Positions 1-9,944 of a stretch of DNA of 64,000 nt are shown here, piece after piece. The notes beneath the pieces were generated by a model. It saw only the letters and a list, made by a program, of their open reading frames with translations. It was not told the DNA's origin and ran no database searches. The translations under genes were made by a program, and so were the position numbers. The first letter of the stretch is position 1. Each line of letters begins with the position of its first letter. The DNA lies in assembly GCA_905220665.1 (NCBI GenBank), contig CAJNAR010000168.1:558001-622000 (forward strand), read 5' to 3'. Source of the stretch: Albugo candida. Its lineage: Eukaryota > Oomycota > Peronosporomycetes > Albuginales > Albuginaceae.

Positions 1-680
1 AGAGATCGGACGCACTGGATTCAGAACGAGTTCGAACTTTTATGGCTACATCACGGCATCTTCGAAAACGTGTATTAACAATTTTCGAGGATTTACAGTT
101 TCGTCTAGCCTTTCGGATGTTGCCAGTTCGATCTCGTTTCTGGCTCTTAAAGGATATTCAGCCCGACATTATATTGTGCACGCAGCCTTCGTGTGGGGCA
201 GTGGAATCCGATCAACATCTCTTTCTAGAGTGCGAGCAAACGGCACAATTATGGAGGGAGTTACTCCCTAGTTGGGATCAGTTTTTCTCCTCTCGAACAA
301 GTTGGACGCATATTGCATGTGCAATTGTCCCAACAGTACGGTCGGATTGGAAAGAATATTTAGAGATTATATCAGAATTATGGCTTGCATTGCAAGCGGT
401 GACACTGCACTTCGTCTGGAGAGATCGGAATCGTCGTTTGTTCGATCAGCGATTATCAACTCCGACAGTCCCAGCACTTTCCGTGATCTACGCCACGTTT
501 AGTGCGCACGTTCGGTACTTTCGAAGACAGTGTTACGACCAAGAGGAACGCATTCGGCTTGCAAATGTGCTGGATCAACTCGCCACGCAAGGATCATTTG
601 GTGGATTTTTCAGTAGCCGAAGATCATTACTGCGGGTACGGCACAGGCGAGTGGAAAAGCAAGTGCAACTCGGATCCTAG
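1..680 (+). pseudogene. C-terminal end of a LINE-type (non-LTR) retrotransposon reverse transcriptase, cut by the window edge
   Basis: The reading frame is open from the left edge to a stop at 680; the first ATG is at 42, but the frame continues upstream of it. The peptide has the shape of the zinc-binding tail found after the reverse transcriptase of many LINEs: a run 'FRLAFRMLPVRSRFWLL', then C-x4-C, an ESDQHLFLEC segment giving H and C ligands, then a W-rich helix (LWRELLPSWDQ). This is the zf-RVT pattern. The catalytic part lies outside the window, so I cannot say whether the element is full length. The C-terminal 100 residues are basic and unrecognised. It could be an intact LINE end or a truncated copy. 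Confidence 0.7.
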
Positions 681-2667
681 TCCTAGTTGGCTGGTTATGC
701 TCACCGTAGTGTGGCGCACACCAATTTTCAAACCATGGTCCTTTTGGACCATTTTTACAGCTTTACAACTTTACAGCTTCACAGCATTTACAAGCTGGAC
801 ACAGTCTCGTATTAAGGTTGCTGAGGCTACTACGATACGAGATTATCAACGAGAAGACATATTATCATCTCTCACAGGTATTTCACGAAACCTTTTTTAT
901 ATGTATATATGTTATTTAAGATAGCCTAGGCAACTAGAGAAGTCAGTTAGTCTAATTCTAGTAATATAGACACCTTCAACTGATCGAACAATTTTCATTT
1001 CACACCATTTCTTGACTCGCAAACTGCAAGGTGATTTTTTGAGCTCCCACATGAGTGCTTCTTGGTTTCTTTTTCAGTGATTCAAGTGACGCCGAGAAAG
1101 AAGCAGCGGCTCCTATATCCAAGAAGTGTGGACCACGTTGACCAAAACGTGGACGTTCGTTTAGCTTTTGATCCCGGTACAGGGAAGAGTTGTGTGCCGA
1201 ATGCGATTCTCTCGCATCCCTTGGTAGCACGCACGATAGGAAGGTGAAGCGAGAAACGTAATCCTCTACTTCGATATATTTACTCCTTTCGACGAATTTG
1301 TCTTGGGAAAATCATTGAGAAGACATTTCACACCTCTTTTGTGGAGGGATCTCAAGATACTCTCCCGTTGGATCCCAAGACCGACTCCAAACACGTCTAG
1401 TCAATATCGGCTCTCTAAGGTCTCGTTCTCTTTGAAGCGGTCTTTTTCACCAAGCACGGTGACAAATTAGCACTCTAGTTGTTCACACGCGTCCGTGGTT
1501 CCAAGAATAACTCGCACATTCTCGCCTGAAATCTTTACCCAATTTAGCGAGTATTCAAGAGGGAATCGAATACCGGGCTGTCGTGATCTCAGAGAATAGA
1601 GGTCAATAATTTTTTTATTTCAAATGCGGGTCAATGCCTGACCCGTTTCCAATATCATCCGAAAAATTTCTTTTGTGATCCTAAATGGCCGTGGTCCCTC
1701 GATTTTGGCGGCCACAAACTGACCAGTCCAGGTACTACCCGGTGTAAACTTCAGATATTGCAGCAATATCGACGCATTCGGCGTGAGAGGCTCCAGCAAT
1801 ATTATGTTTTTGCTCAGCTTGGCTCTTTTCACAAGAACTCTTACCACACGTGTAGTTGTCTTTTTTCACTACTCTGCGACGAGGTGGTGGCTGCGCCACC
1901 CTGTACCGTCTCAAAAGAGTGGGGTTCCTTTGCAGATCATCACAGAGGGATGTAGACTCACCAAAAAGTATGCAACCATCCAAAGCTGGTGGCTCGTGGA
2001 CGCTAAGATCCCTGATTTTGTCGATATGTCGACTTGCAGCATTGTTTTTGAGCGGAAAAGGTTGAAAAACATTGATTCTAATTGCCGATTACCAAGTTGT
2101 CGGATTATGTTGCTGCCAGCGAACTGAGAAGTCTCTTTCCAATCTCAGGTAACGGTGTTCGCCCTTAGTACGTATATTCAGAGACCGTTTGTTAGTACAT
2201 GTATGGTGTTTTTCTACTTGCTTTCTAATCACTATTCTTCAACGCTGAAGATCCCGGCCCAACTTCTGTACAGTTACTTTCTGGTGCGGTTGTCAGCGTC
2301 TTGACACGTTCATGACTACATTAAGTATATTTTTATTTACGAGGTGGATCTTTGACTCTGCTGGGGTTCGAACCGTCGTCCATACTGCTCGAACAGGGTG
2401 CACTTGTAGAGCAAGCGGATCCCAAACCTGAAATCGCTGGTTTGATATCCAATAGTGCGCGCAGCAGATGAGCCCACTCAAGTGGAAGCTTGGAAACCTC
2501 GATACAACAGTCTGTATATTACATTTCTAGCAAGCATCCAATTGTTTTATGTGGTACACCGAACCATAAACGTGTTATATCTTAAGATTATAATGACGCG
2601 TATATGTATCTTCACGATCAGACTATAAGCTCAATCATACTGCTTGTTCGTATGCTCAAAGTAGTAG
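681..2667. other. Intergenic region with no supported gene
   Basis: The first part, to about 925, probably belongs to the LINE 3' untranslated region. After that I see only short overlapping open frames on both strands, none with a recognisable domain and none with a convincing splice partner. A weak tRNA-like stretch at 2398-2460 is treated under rejected items. The stretch may be decayed repeat sequence. Confidence 0.4.
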
Positions 2668-3239
2668 TCATTTCGGGCCAATTCCGCGCATAAAACATAT
2701 GATCGTTGAATGGCCACCGCCTACAAAACGTATCAGTACCTTTACATCATCACAAGTTGTACGCACCGTTACTGCCATTTGGATGAATAAGTATATGAGT
2801 AGAAAAACATAAAATGTTGGAGGCATTATTTTAACGGTCAAGGTGCTCAGCTGAATGGTATTCAGCAGATGTGACTGTATCAAGTAATAAATCACCACTG
2901 ATACCGCAATGGCATGCGACACCAAACTCATTATACTTCCATAGTGAAACTGAAACAATTCTCAGTAAACACACAGCTGAATCCCGGTGTATATGTACTT
3001 ACAATTTCAACATGTTTCACGGTAGGACGAGTATACTCATTCAAAAGCATGTAATATCCCCAAATAGCGACACCAAATCCAATAAGAGAGTCCCACCAAA
3101 CAAGATACCATGTCAGTGCAAAGCTCAGAATATAGGTTGCTAGCTGAATCATTGCAATTCGCTTGCATTTTGGTGCATTTTGCAGAGTTTGCTGTAAGCC
3201 AATCGCTTCTCCCGGAGCACCAAATTCTGTCGCTTTCAT
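2668..3239 (-). CDS. Small polytopic membrane protein, 2 exons, function unknown
   Basis: Two exons, 3239-3003 and 2949-2668, joined across a 53-nt intron (GTAAGT...TTTCAG, 2950-3002) give 172 residues in frame. I start at the ATG at 3239, because frames further upstream begin only at non-ATG codons. The protein has about four hydrophobic helices: one near residues 28-47, the next containing SLIGFGVAIWGYYML, then SHAIAVSVVIYYLI and FYVFLLIYLFIQMAV. The aromatic-rich helices suggest an integral membrane protein of an internal membrane or the plasma membrane. I do not recognise the family. The last 20 residues after VKVLIRF read less naturally, so a further small intron near the 3' end is possible. 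Confidence 0.6.
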
Positions 3240-3691
3240 CTTCGTATCTTTTAAGGATAGAGTCACACAAAATGTGTGCAGAGTCGCGTTCTTCTGAACA
3301 GTTGTGGCACTTTACTAACTCTTGATAATTTACTATACTTTGGTACGTTATTTGCGAGTGATTAACGACTTCGTGTGTTGAAGCATCGCTTCCAATAAAT
3401 TCACAATATCATTGGCTCGTGGCAAATAGAGGAACCTTGCGTCTCCAAGCAGGTTTTTAGTAGAACTGGGAAGAATACCACGGCAAGGAACGTGTGTTCT
3501 AATAGTGCGTTATGGTAACCATAACAAGGTATGAGATTTTTACGACGAGAAAAATATCACGCATCCTCTATACACTGTACTTTTGATTATAATCAAATCA
3601 CTCGCTTTATGTATAAATTTATAAGATTCAATAATGTAATAGTGTGAAAAACTTACGTTTCCTTAACATCATTCTATTTTTGTCACTCCTC

Positions 3692-5005
3692 ATGCAAGCA
3701 AAACGTATCATTCAGCAAATGTTTCCTCCGTGGTTAATCCGCACTTCCTTCTTCGTCGCAATACTCTCTCCCATCATTACCAACATTCCCACACAAATCG
3801 ATCCGTTAGCGACTGTCACTCTAACGTACAGTGATAACACACTAAAGCAGAAAAATCTATACGAATCAAATCCTTCATTTTACGTCAATCACAGCGCCGC
3901 ATTTCACAAAGACGCTGAAATAATCTTTTTAAATGAAGCACTTAGTGCTGAACACATTGCAGTCACTTCCGACGGCAATATAGCATTCACAGGGCTTCGA
4001 GACGGTCGTATCGTTTATTTCCATACTGATAATATCCAAAAAGGTTTATTTAATTTCACTCGCATCGGCAAAGACATCATATCGACTGCTGAGCCAAAAC
4101 GCTCATGTGGACTTCCTCAAGACGAAGCCATCTGTGGAAGAGCACTGGGAATGGCTTTTGCAAGTTCAGAATTGTTTAATTCTTACACGTCCAAATTACA
4201 GTCACCAAGCTATTTCCCAGGAAAAGAAATCATGCTGGTTGCAGATGCGTATCAAGGCTTGTTTTTAGTGGATGCAAAAGGCAACAAAATCCTGTTATTT
4301 GACAGTGCACAAAATGGAACGACTCCAATCAAACTGAAATTTTTGAATTCTATCGCAGTCGCGAAAAGTGGTTATGTATATCTGACGGTAACATCCTTGA
4401 TTTTCGGTCGGAATCAAGTTCTTCTAGACGTATTGAAAGGAGAACCGACCGGAATGTTGCTCGAATTCAATCCAAAAGAAGAGAAAGTTACGATTTTGAG
4501 AGATGGACTTCAGGAGCCTAATGGTATCGTTTTGACAAAAGATGAAAAGTATCTATTAATCTCATCAACGAATGCCAACAAAATTATCAAATACTCACTT
4601 TACGAGAAAACACTCCGTGATTTCGCGTTTGCTGCTGGAAAAGCAGACAATTTGGAAATTGTTACGATCGAAAAGGTGAATCATTCTCCAAGAGATGTTT
4701 TATTGATCGGAATCACAGCTCCTCATCAGAAAGCTTTGCAGTGGATGTGGACCGACAAGACAGCTCGAAAAATGCTGTATTTGATGCCACCACAGCTTTT
4801 CATGGCGTATCTGAAAAAAGTCTCTTGTTCGTTCACTATCGTCGATATCGAAACAGGAGATTTGTTGTATGTTATGGTGGACCCACTCGGACGGAATCCG
4901 TTCACGTCTGGCATTCAGAAAATTGGTGATTATTTCTACTTTACCAGTTGGAACCACGCATCGATGCTTCGTGTGCCAGTAAAAGCCATCAATGAGCTTT
5001 TTTGA
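3692..5005 (+). CDS. APMAP / strictosidine-synthase-like six-bladed beta-propeller protein
   Basis: An intact frame of 437 residues from the ATG at 3692; the frame extends 16 codons upstream but only to a GTG. A hydrophobic stretch near residues 14-32 (IRTSFFVAILSPIIT) looks like a signal anchor, followed by a lumenal or extracellular domain. Family features include 'EHIAVTSDGNIAFTGLRDGRIV', 'CGRALGMAF', 'LVADAYQGLFLVD', 'FLNSIAVAKSGYVYLT', 'EPTGMLLEFNP' and 'LQEPNGIVLTKDEKYLLISST', which is the blade pattern of APMAP and plant strictosidine-synthase-like proteins. In animals APMAP has arylesterase activity and a metal-bound propeller; the true substrate here is unknown. The length fits the family (about 400-430). 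No intron is needed. Confidence 0.85.
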   Translation: MQAKRIIQQMFPPWLIRTSFFVAILSPIITNIPTQIDPLATVTLTYSDNTLKQKNLYESNPSFYVNHSAAFHKDAEIIFLNEALSAEHIAVTSDGNIAFTGLRDGRIVYFHTDNIQKGLFNFTRIGKDIISTAEPKRSCGLPQDEAICGRALGMAFASSELFNSYTSKLQSPSYFPGKEIMLVADAYQGLFLVDAKGNKILLFDSAQNGTTPIKLKFLNSIAVAKSGYVYLTVTSLIFGRNQVLLDVLKGEPTGMLLEFNPKEEKVTILRDGLQEPNGIVLTKDEKYLLISSTNANKIIKYSLYEKTLRDFAFAAGKADNLEIVTIEKVNHSPRDVLLIGITAPHQKALQWMWTDKTARKMLYLMPPQLFMAYLKKVSCSFTIVDIETGDLLYVMVDPLGRNPFTSGIQKIGDYFYFTSWNHASMLRVPVKAINELF

Positions 5006-5061
5006 GTATTTGGTTCAGAATGTGATTGTGTTTTTAAAAATGTATTTCTGGCTCGTACATC

Positions 5062-6802
5062 CTACCGACTGGGAATACTTTCATATATTGCTCGCCGAGC
5101 AATTTGTGTGCGATAAAGAAAAATCGCAAGCATAGAAATGGAACCCAGCAACAAGGTATACGGAAACCAATGATTTCCCCGCGCCATGCTCCACGTCAAC
5201 TCTCTCTCTTCTGCTTGCGGAGTGAATACGCGCGCTGCTTGCACGAACCCAGCTTGAGTCTCTTCATAATCGATCGGATACTGAAATTTTTTGCATCGAT
5301 ACTCCCCAAAAATATAACACTCAAACATGTTGAGTGCATGCAGAGGACGTACAGCGGGAACCATATGACCAGCGCCTTTGACTGTTTTGAACACTAGTCC
5401 CTCATAGACTTGCACGTAGCCAGCATGCTGACGATCCGGTCCAAACCAAGCTCGCCATTTTTCTACCACTGGTAACCGGAGTCCTTGCGATCCAATCCAT
5501 CGTTCGGTGCCAATAAAATTGACGACCGAATCAGCATCTCCGCTGTACACTAAAATATTGAGCCCTTTTGCGAACATTAGCGCGGCCCATCATACTGGTC
5601 ATTTATGTAAATTACCTTTGTTGAGGAACTGTTTATATTTCGGAAGCGAGGATACAGTGCGTCCAAATGAGTCCGTAACGTAGTTGCTACAACCGCTCCA
5701 TTCGATGTACTGATCGCCAACATGAATTGCTTGCTACAACATCACTTAGAAGACGTGATCGGATTATATTGTTTTTCGACGCACCTGGACTTGCACGAGC
5801 CGGAGATAATGTCGCGTGAATGTGTCTGTGCATGGTCCAATGAGCTTGCTTGCAGGACGAGAGCCATTCAAATGAATGTGGAGAAAGGCTCCTTGCACGT
5901 TACTGAGTAAACATTTATCGCCGTAGATATAATACGGATTGAATTCACGATCGTCCAATTCAACCGAACATTCTTCAACAGCCTCACGACACTTTGCATT
6001 GCTGCAGCTTTCGGGTGTAACGAAACACCGTCCGATATCACTCCCACATAATTTTACCATTTGCTCGTAGTTTTCAGGCGACACGAGAGCGTGGGAGTGG
6101 TAATAATCGACCATAGCATTATTATCAATGTTTTCATCAGTATACGGATTTCCGACCGCAAATCCTTTCAACTTCACGATCGATAACGGCTTCTGAACCA
6201 ATAAATTCACCAGGAACGGAATATAAATGCCCGCGTAACTTTCACCGGTAATGTAAAAGTCGCGTTCTTGTAATTCGGAGTATCGGGTGAAAAATTTGGC
6301 CAGAAACTCGTAAGTTTTCGCAGCGACAATGTCATCAGTGTAGTAGCTGGCGTTTTGTAAAGGAAAGCTGAAGCCAACGCCAACGGGCGATTCCAACCAC
6401 AGCAAATTTACTTTCCGATTCCATGAATACGGGTTTAGTCGAACCGTAGCGTCGTTTTGCACAACGAATGGACCATTTTCCGTAAAGAATCCACCCAATG
6501 AAGAGCATCCGGGCCCGCCATTTAGCCAAAGGACGATTGGGTCATTTGCAGGGTCGTTTTGACTCTCCGTGTACCAGTAAAAAAGTCTGCGCACAATGAC
6601 TCGATAATTTAGGGATCAAATAGTGTAGAAACCAGACTTACTTTTCATTTTCCTCTAGCTGGATGTGACCAGCAAATTGTTTGAATTGAATTGGATCAAT
6701 TAAATTAGGAAGATTGATTATTTGATGCTCCTCGATGGCTGCAAAAGCGCAAAAAATGGGATACAAAAGTGCGAAGAGAGAAAAAACACCTGTACAGCGC
6801 AT
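5062..6802 (-). CDS. Serine carboxypeptidase (S10 family), 4 exons, with C-terminal membrane anchor
   Basis: Exons 6802-6642, 6586-5785, 5733-5616 and 5564-5062 join in frame to 527 residues; introns are 55, 51 and 51 nt. I start at the ATG at 6802, which gives a signal peptide (MRCTGVFSLFALLYPIFCAFA); an in-frame ATG at 6862 would put 20 polar residues in front of it. S10 hallmarks are present: WLNGGPGCSSL oxyanion region, catalytic Ser in ITGESYAGIY, catalytic Asp in VYSGDADSVVNF, and catalytic His in GAGHMVPA. A hydrophobic helix near the end (FPYTLLLGSISMLAIFL) suggests a type I anchored, Kex1-like lumenal or secreted peptidase that trims C-terminal residues from peptides. The third exon supplies the conserved 'QAIHVGDQYIEWSGCS' segment missing from the continuous frames. 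Confidence 0.9.
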
Positions 6803-7037
6803 CGTAAATTGTGTTCTGTATGATCGATTGGTCAGCAGCGTAGAATCAGAAATGGGATACATAGATGACAATAAAAACCATGCATTTGAGCTGTTTGTGC
6901 ATTAGTCATACGAGAATGCATCTAAAGGAAGGAACCAAAAGTAAAAGGGGTTTTCTATTCTACGTCCATTTATACTATAAATATCTGGCGACGAATTATC
7001 GAAGCAAGGACACATACAGTAAGTACCCTTCCGAGAA

Positions 7038-8342
7038 TTATTCGGCAGGTTGGAAATCGTTGTTTTTCTGAGCACGCACTTTTCTCACATGATATCGCCA
7101 TTCCACTATGAAACCAATCACTGCGAGTGCTGCTAATACTATCCCAACTATAGCTGGGAACGATAGACCTGTTTCTGATTTAGCCATTCTCTGTGTGATT
7201 ACTTCTTGATTATGAGATGTTTGAGGTGTACTATCTGTTGTGTTGGCTCGATATGTGACTGGATAAAAGTTGGAGCGAATTCCACACTGAGCAACTTCTA
7301 CATCATATGAGCCAATAAGTAAAGATGACGAATCTGGGAGTGTTACATTGATCACACTAGTCGACCTATTCGCTTGGACTATTTCCACGCTGAGCTGCGT
7401 TTTAATCATTTGATTGGTCGATATTGTTTGACTTAAAAACGCTTCATCCACCGGACAAGAATCTTGTAAGAAAATGCGAAACAGGTCGTTGCCCGCATCA
7501 AGACCTGTAACGTTTGTGATCATAACCTTTGGCGGAATTATATTTCCAATCACGGCCGACCCAGGAATTGTAGCCGCGTCTCCTACGTGAACGACTGCGT
7601 AGAGAGACTTTTTGCTTGATGGGCTGGCCAAACTACAGCTCAGCCGTGCTATCAGCTCAATGTTAGCGGTGCAACTTTCAGCAAGACAAGAGACCGATAA
7701 TAATGAGAGATTGTTCTGTATCGGATTTTCACAACTAGAAGATGTAGCTGTTCCTGAGCATAACTGTACCACGTTGCAGCTTGGGACGCGGGAAAATCGC
7801 GTCCCACTGACGTATATTCGAGTGGTACATACGGAAATCTGGGTTTGAGGAGATCCTGAGATCGTTGGGCCTGCTTGTGCATTTATAATCCCAACAATTA
7901 CTCTTTCCTGCAAAGTTTTTGGACCGCTCACAGTTAGAAGTAATTTATTGACACCTGCTCCAAATCGCAACGCGATAGCCCAATCAATGCTTTCCACTAA
8001 TGTGATAAGCAAAGTGCAATTAGTGATTGAGCATTCGCCGTTTGCAGTCGCTGTTTTCACTTTAGGAATGGTACTTCGAGTAGGATCACATGATAGTTCA
8101 ATAGATAAGCTCAATGTGAGTTGATAAGCTGCTGCATTAAGTGCGTCCCAATTACAAACGCGTAACGGAAATGTATTATTTCCTCCAAATAGTTGCAAAT
8201 TTTGATTTTCTAACGCGCATATGAGGGACGATGGACAATCCGCACACGACATCACCGCTTTGCTCAACTCAAGGTACTCCACTGCTAACTGGAATATTAC
8301 CGTCTGTGCGACCCACATGGGCCAAGTAAATGCATGACGCAT
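7038..8342 (-). CDS. Cysteine-rich type I membrane (surface) protein, family unknown
   Basis: Single-exon frame of 434 residues from the ATG at 8342. The N-terminus has a hydrophobic stretch (MWVAQTVIFQLAVEYL) that may be a signal peptide. A long ectodomain follows with many cysteines, NxS/T sites and beta-rich, low-charge sequence. A clear transmembrane helix (FPAIVGIVLAALAVIGFIV) lies near residue 400, then a short basic cytoplasmic tail. The layout is that of a type I surface protein. I do not recognise any domain. It sits downstream of, and on the same strand as, the TrhO-like gene, with no sign of shared function. Confidence 0.6.
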   Translation of the reverse strand: MRHAFTWPMWVAQTVIFQLAVEYLELSKAVMSCADCPSSLICALENQNLQLFGGNNTFPLRVCNWDALNAAAYQLTLSLSIELSCDPTRSTIPKVKTATANGECSITNCTLLITLVESIDWAIALRFGAGVNKLLLTVSGPKTLQERVIVGIINAQAGPTISGSPQTQISVCTTRIYVSGTRFSRVPSCNVVQLCSGTATSSSCENPIQNNLSLLSVSCLAESCTANIELIARLSCSLASPSSKKSLYAVVHVGDAATIPGSAVIGNIIPPKVMITNVTGLDAGNDLFRIFLQDSCPVDEAFLSQTISTNQMIKTQLSVEIVQANRSTSVINVTLPDSSSLLIGSYDVEVAQCGIRSNFYPVTYRANTTDSTPQTSHNQEVITQRMAKSETGLSFPAIVGIVLAALAVIGFIVEWRYHVRKVRAQKNNDFQPAE

Positions 8343-8684
8343 TCGTTGCTATCAGGCACCAAACTAAACTTCTGTGAAAAAAAAGGATGGACTATTAGAA
8401 CTGATCGGTAACAGAAATAATAAGTTTGCGAATTCATAACCCTAATAGTAGGGAAACTCGACGTTTTAGTAAGGCGGGTAGGCAATATACACATTTGGAG
8501 TGCGTTTACTTAGGGTAGAAAATGTAAGCATCACAAACATTCAGCGGCTTATATTTCACATTCCTGTCACTTGACAGCTGCACACTCGTGGCAGCTCATG
8601 ATCCCTCCTCTCTGAGTCAATATGATGGGAAATATAGGTTTGCAAGGTTTTTCAATACTGGATATTTTTAATAGTCACTGTACG

Positions 8685-9678
8685 TTATGCATGCCGAAAA
8701 TCGGTTTTGCCTTGAATGCAATACGGACAATGCTTTTCAAAAACATACTCTGCCGTTGCTCGATCAGCCTTAGTAAGTGGGCTTCGACAGATGAAACAGC
8801 TTGTTATGTCTCTTTCGACTAAATTAGGACCAACCGCAACTCGATCGTCAAAAACGTAACAGTTTCCGTCAAAATGACTTGCGCCAACTTTTTCAAAGTA
8901 TTTGAGAATACCGCCGTCTAATTGATACACTTTTGTAAATCCTTCATTTAGCAAGACGCAAGACGCTTTTTCACAACGCACGCCACCAGTACAGTACATG
9001 ACAATTGGCTTCTCTTTAGGCACACTTTTCAACCAAATTTTGGCAGTTGCTGGGAACGATCGAAAACTTTTGATATTGAGATCCACTGCGTTTGCAAAAC
9101 CTCCTAAACGAACTTCATAATCGTTTCTGAACGGCTTGTTACTTAACATCATGATATCAATTGATAAAAGCTAGTGAGCAATACCTTGTGTCTAGAACGA
9201 TCATTTCTTTCTTTGTATCCACCCACTGCTTAAATTCCTCGGGCTCAAGGTGCGTGGCGTTATGTTCGATCAAATTGTTCAACTCAGGGACACCCATCGC
9301 GATGACTTCCTTCTTAATTTTGACCAGAAAACGAGGTAATGTAAGTCTCCGTGAGATAGAATCTTTGAATTCCATAGAATGGAGTTTCGGGTGCAATGAT
9401 CGAAGGCGTTCTTGTAGGAGCGATACAGCTTCTTTGACGCCACTAAGCCTTATATTAACGCCTTCGCGAGATAGAAGAATGGTTCCACATATTCGATACG
9501 CATTTGAGTTGATTTGTTGGAACAACTTGTAAAGCTCTTCTCGATATTTGACTAATGAATCATTGTCAAAAGAACAGAAGCCATAAGCAGACGAATTGAT
9601 TATCGGCTCAGAATCGAGTGACATCACGTCACGCGTAAGTACGACGTTCGAATACGCACTTATAGTAAGCACGGCCAT
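8685..9678 (-). CDS. Rhodanese-domain protein, TrhO/YceA (TSTD2) type, 2 exons
   Basis: Exons 9678-9185 and 9126-8685 join across a 58-nt intron (9127-9184) to give 311 residues. The splice restores the LDTRNDYEVRLGGF motif that opens the rhodanese domain. The N-terminal half matches the ferredoxin-like domain of the bacterial tRNA uridine-34 hydroxylase TrhO: 'GTILLSREGVNIRLSG' and 'LHSMEFKDS'. The rhodanese half carries the active-site cysteine loop MYCTGGVRCEKAS and 'YQLDGGILKYFEKV'. The C-terminus has a CFICRSPL...HCPYCIQG four-cysteine zinc knuckle, also typical of the TSTD2/TrhO group. The expected role is hydroxylation of wobble uridine in tRNA, inferred from the bacterial enzyme. Start chosen at the only early ATG. 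Confidence 0.87.
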
Positions 9679-9702
9679 GTGACTTGATCTAAATCTTTGG
9701 TA

Positions 9703-9903
9703 TTACATAAATTTGGTCACAAGTTGCGAGAATATCTCCGTATCGTGTGTAGACGCAGTATCAGGATTGAATAGACCCTCAAATGATGTAAAGCATAAGC
9801 TCTGTCCATCAATGTGTCCTAGTTTATTAGCTAATTGTAGACTGACGCATTCTAACCGATGAATAAAGCACCGCTGCCAACTCACTCGGGCGACAAAAGT
9901 ATA
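9703..9903 (-). CDS. Possible small protein (67 residues), doubtful
   Basis: A frame ending at 9703 sits between the TrhO-like gene and the B-box gene. The nearest plausible ATG gives a peptide starting MYTFVARVSWQRC. A longer version overlaps the end of the B-box gene in another frame. Composition is not obviously random (FTSFEGLFNPD near the end), but I recognise no domain and found no splice linking it to a neighbour. It may equally be the 3' untranslated region of the B-box gene. Confidence 0.2.
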   Translation of the reverse strand, partial: YTFVARVSWQRCFIHRLECVSLQLANKLGHIDGQSLCFTSFEGLFNPDTASTHDTEIFSQLVTKFM

Positions 9904-9944
9904 CATTCGCGAGTGCGAGCACCAATGCCGTGCAAATGAGAATG

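Noticed and set aside
1620..1983. Overlapping minus-strand frames of 75-82 codons
   Set aside because: No recognisable domain and no splice that joins them sensibly.
2398..2460. tRNA-like stretch with possible acceptor stem (GTGCACT with AGTGCGC), TAGAGC and a GGTTTGAT B-box-like element
   Set aside because: D-arm is truncated and the anticodon and T stems do not pair well. At best a decayed tRNA or tRNA-derived SINE; not enough to call.
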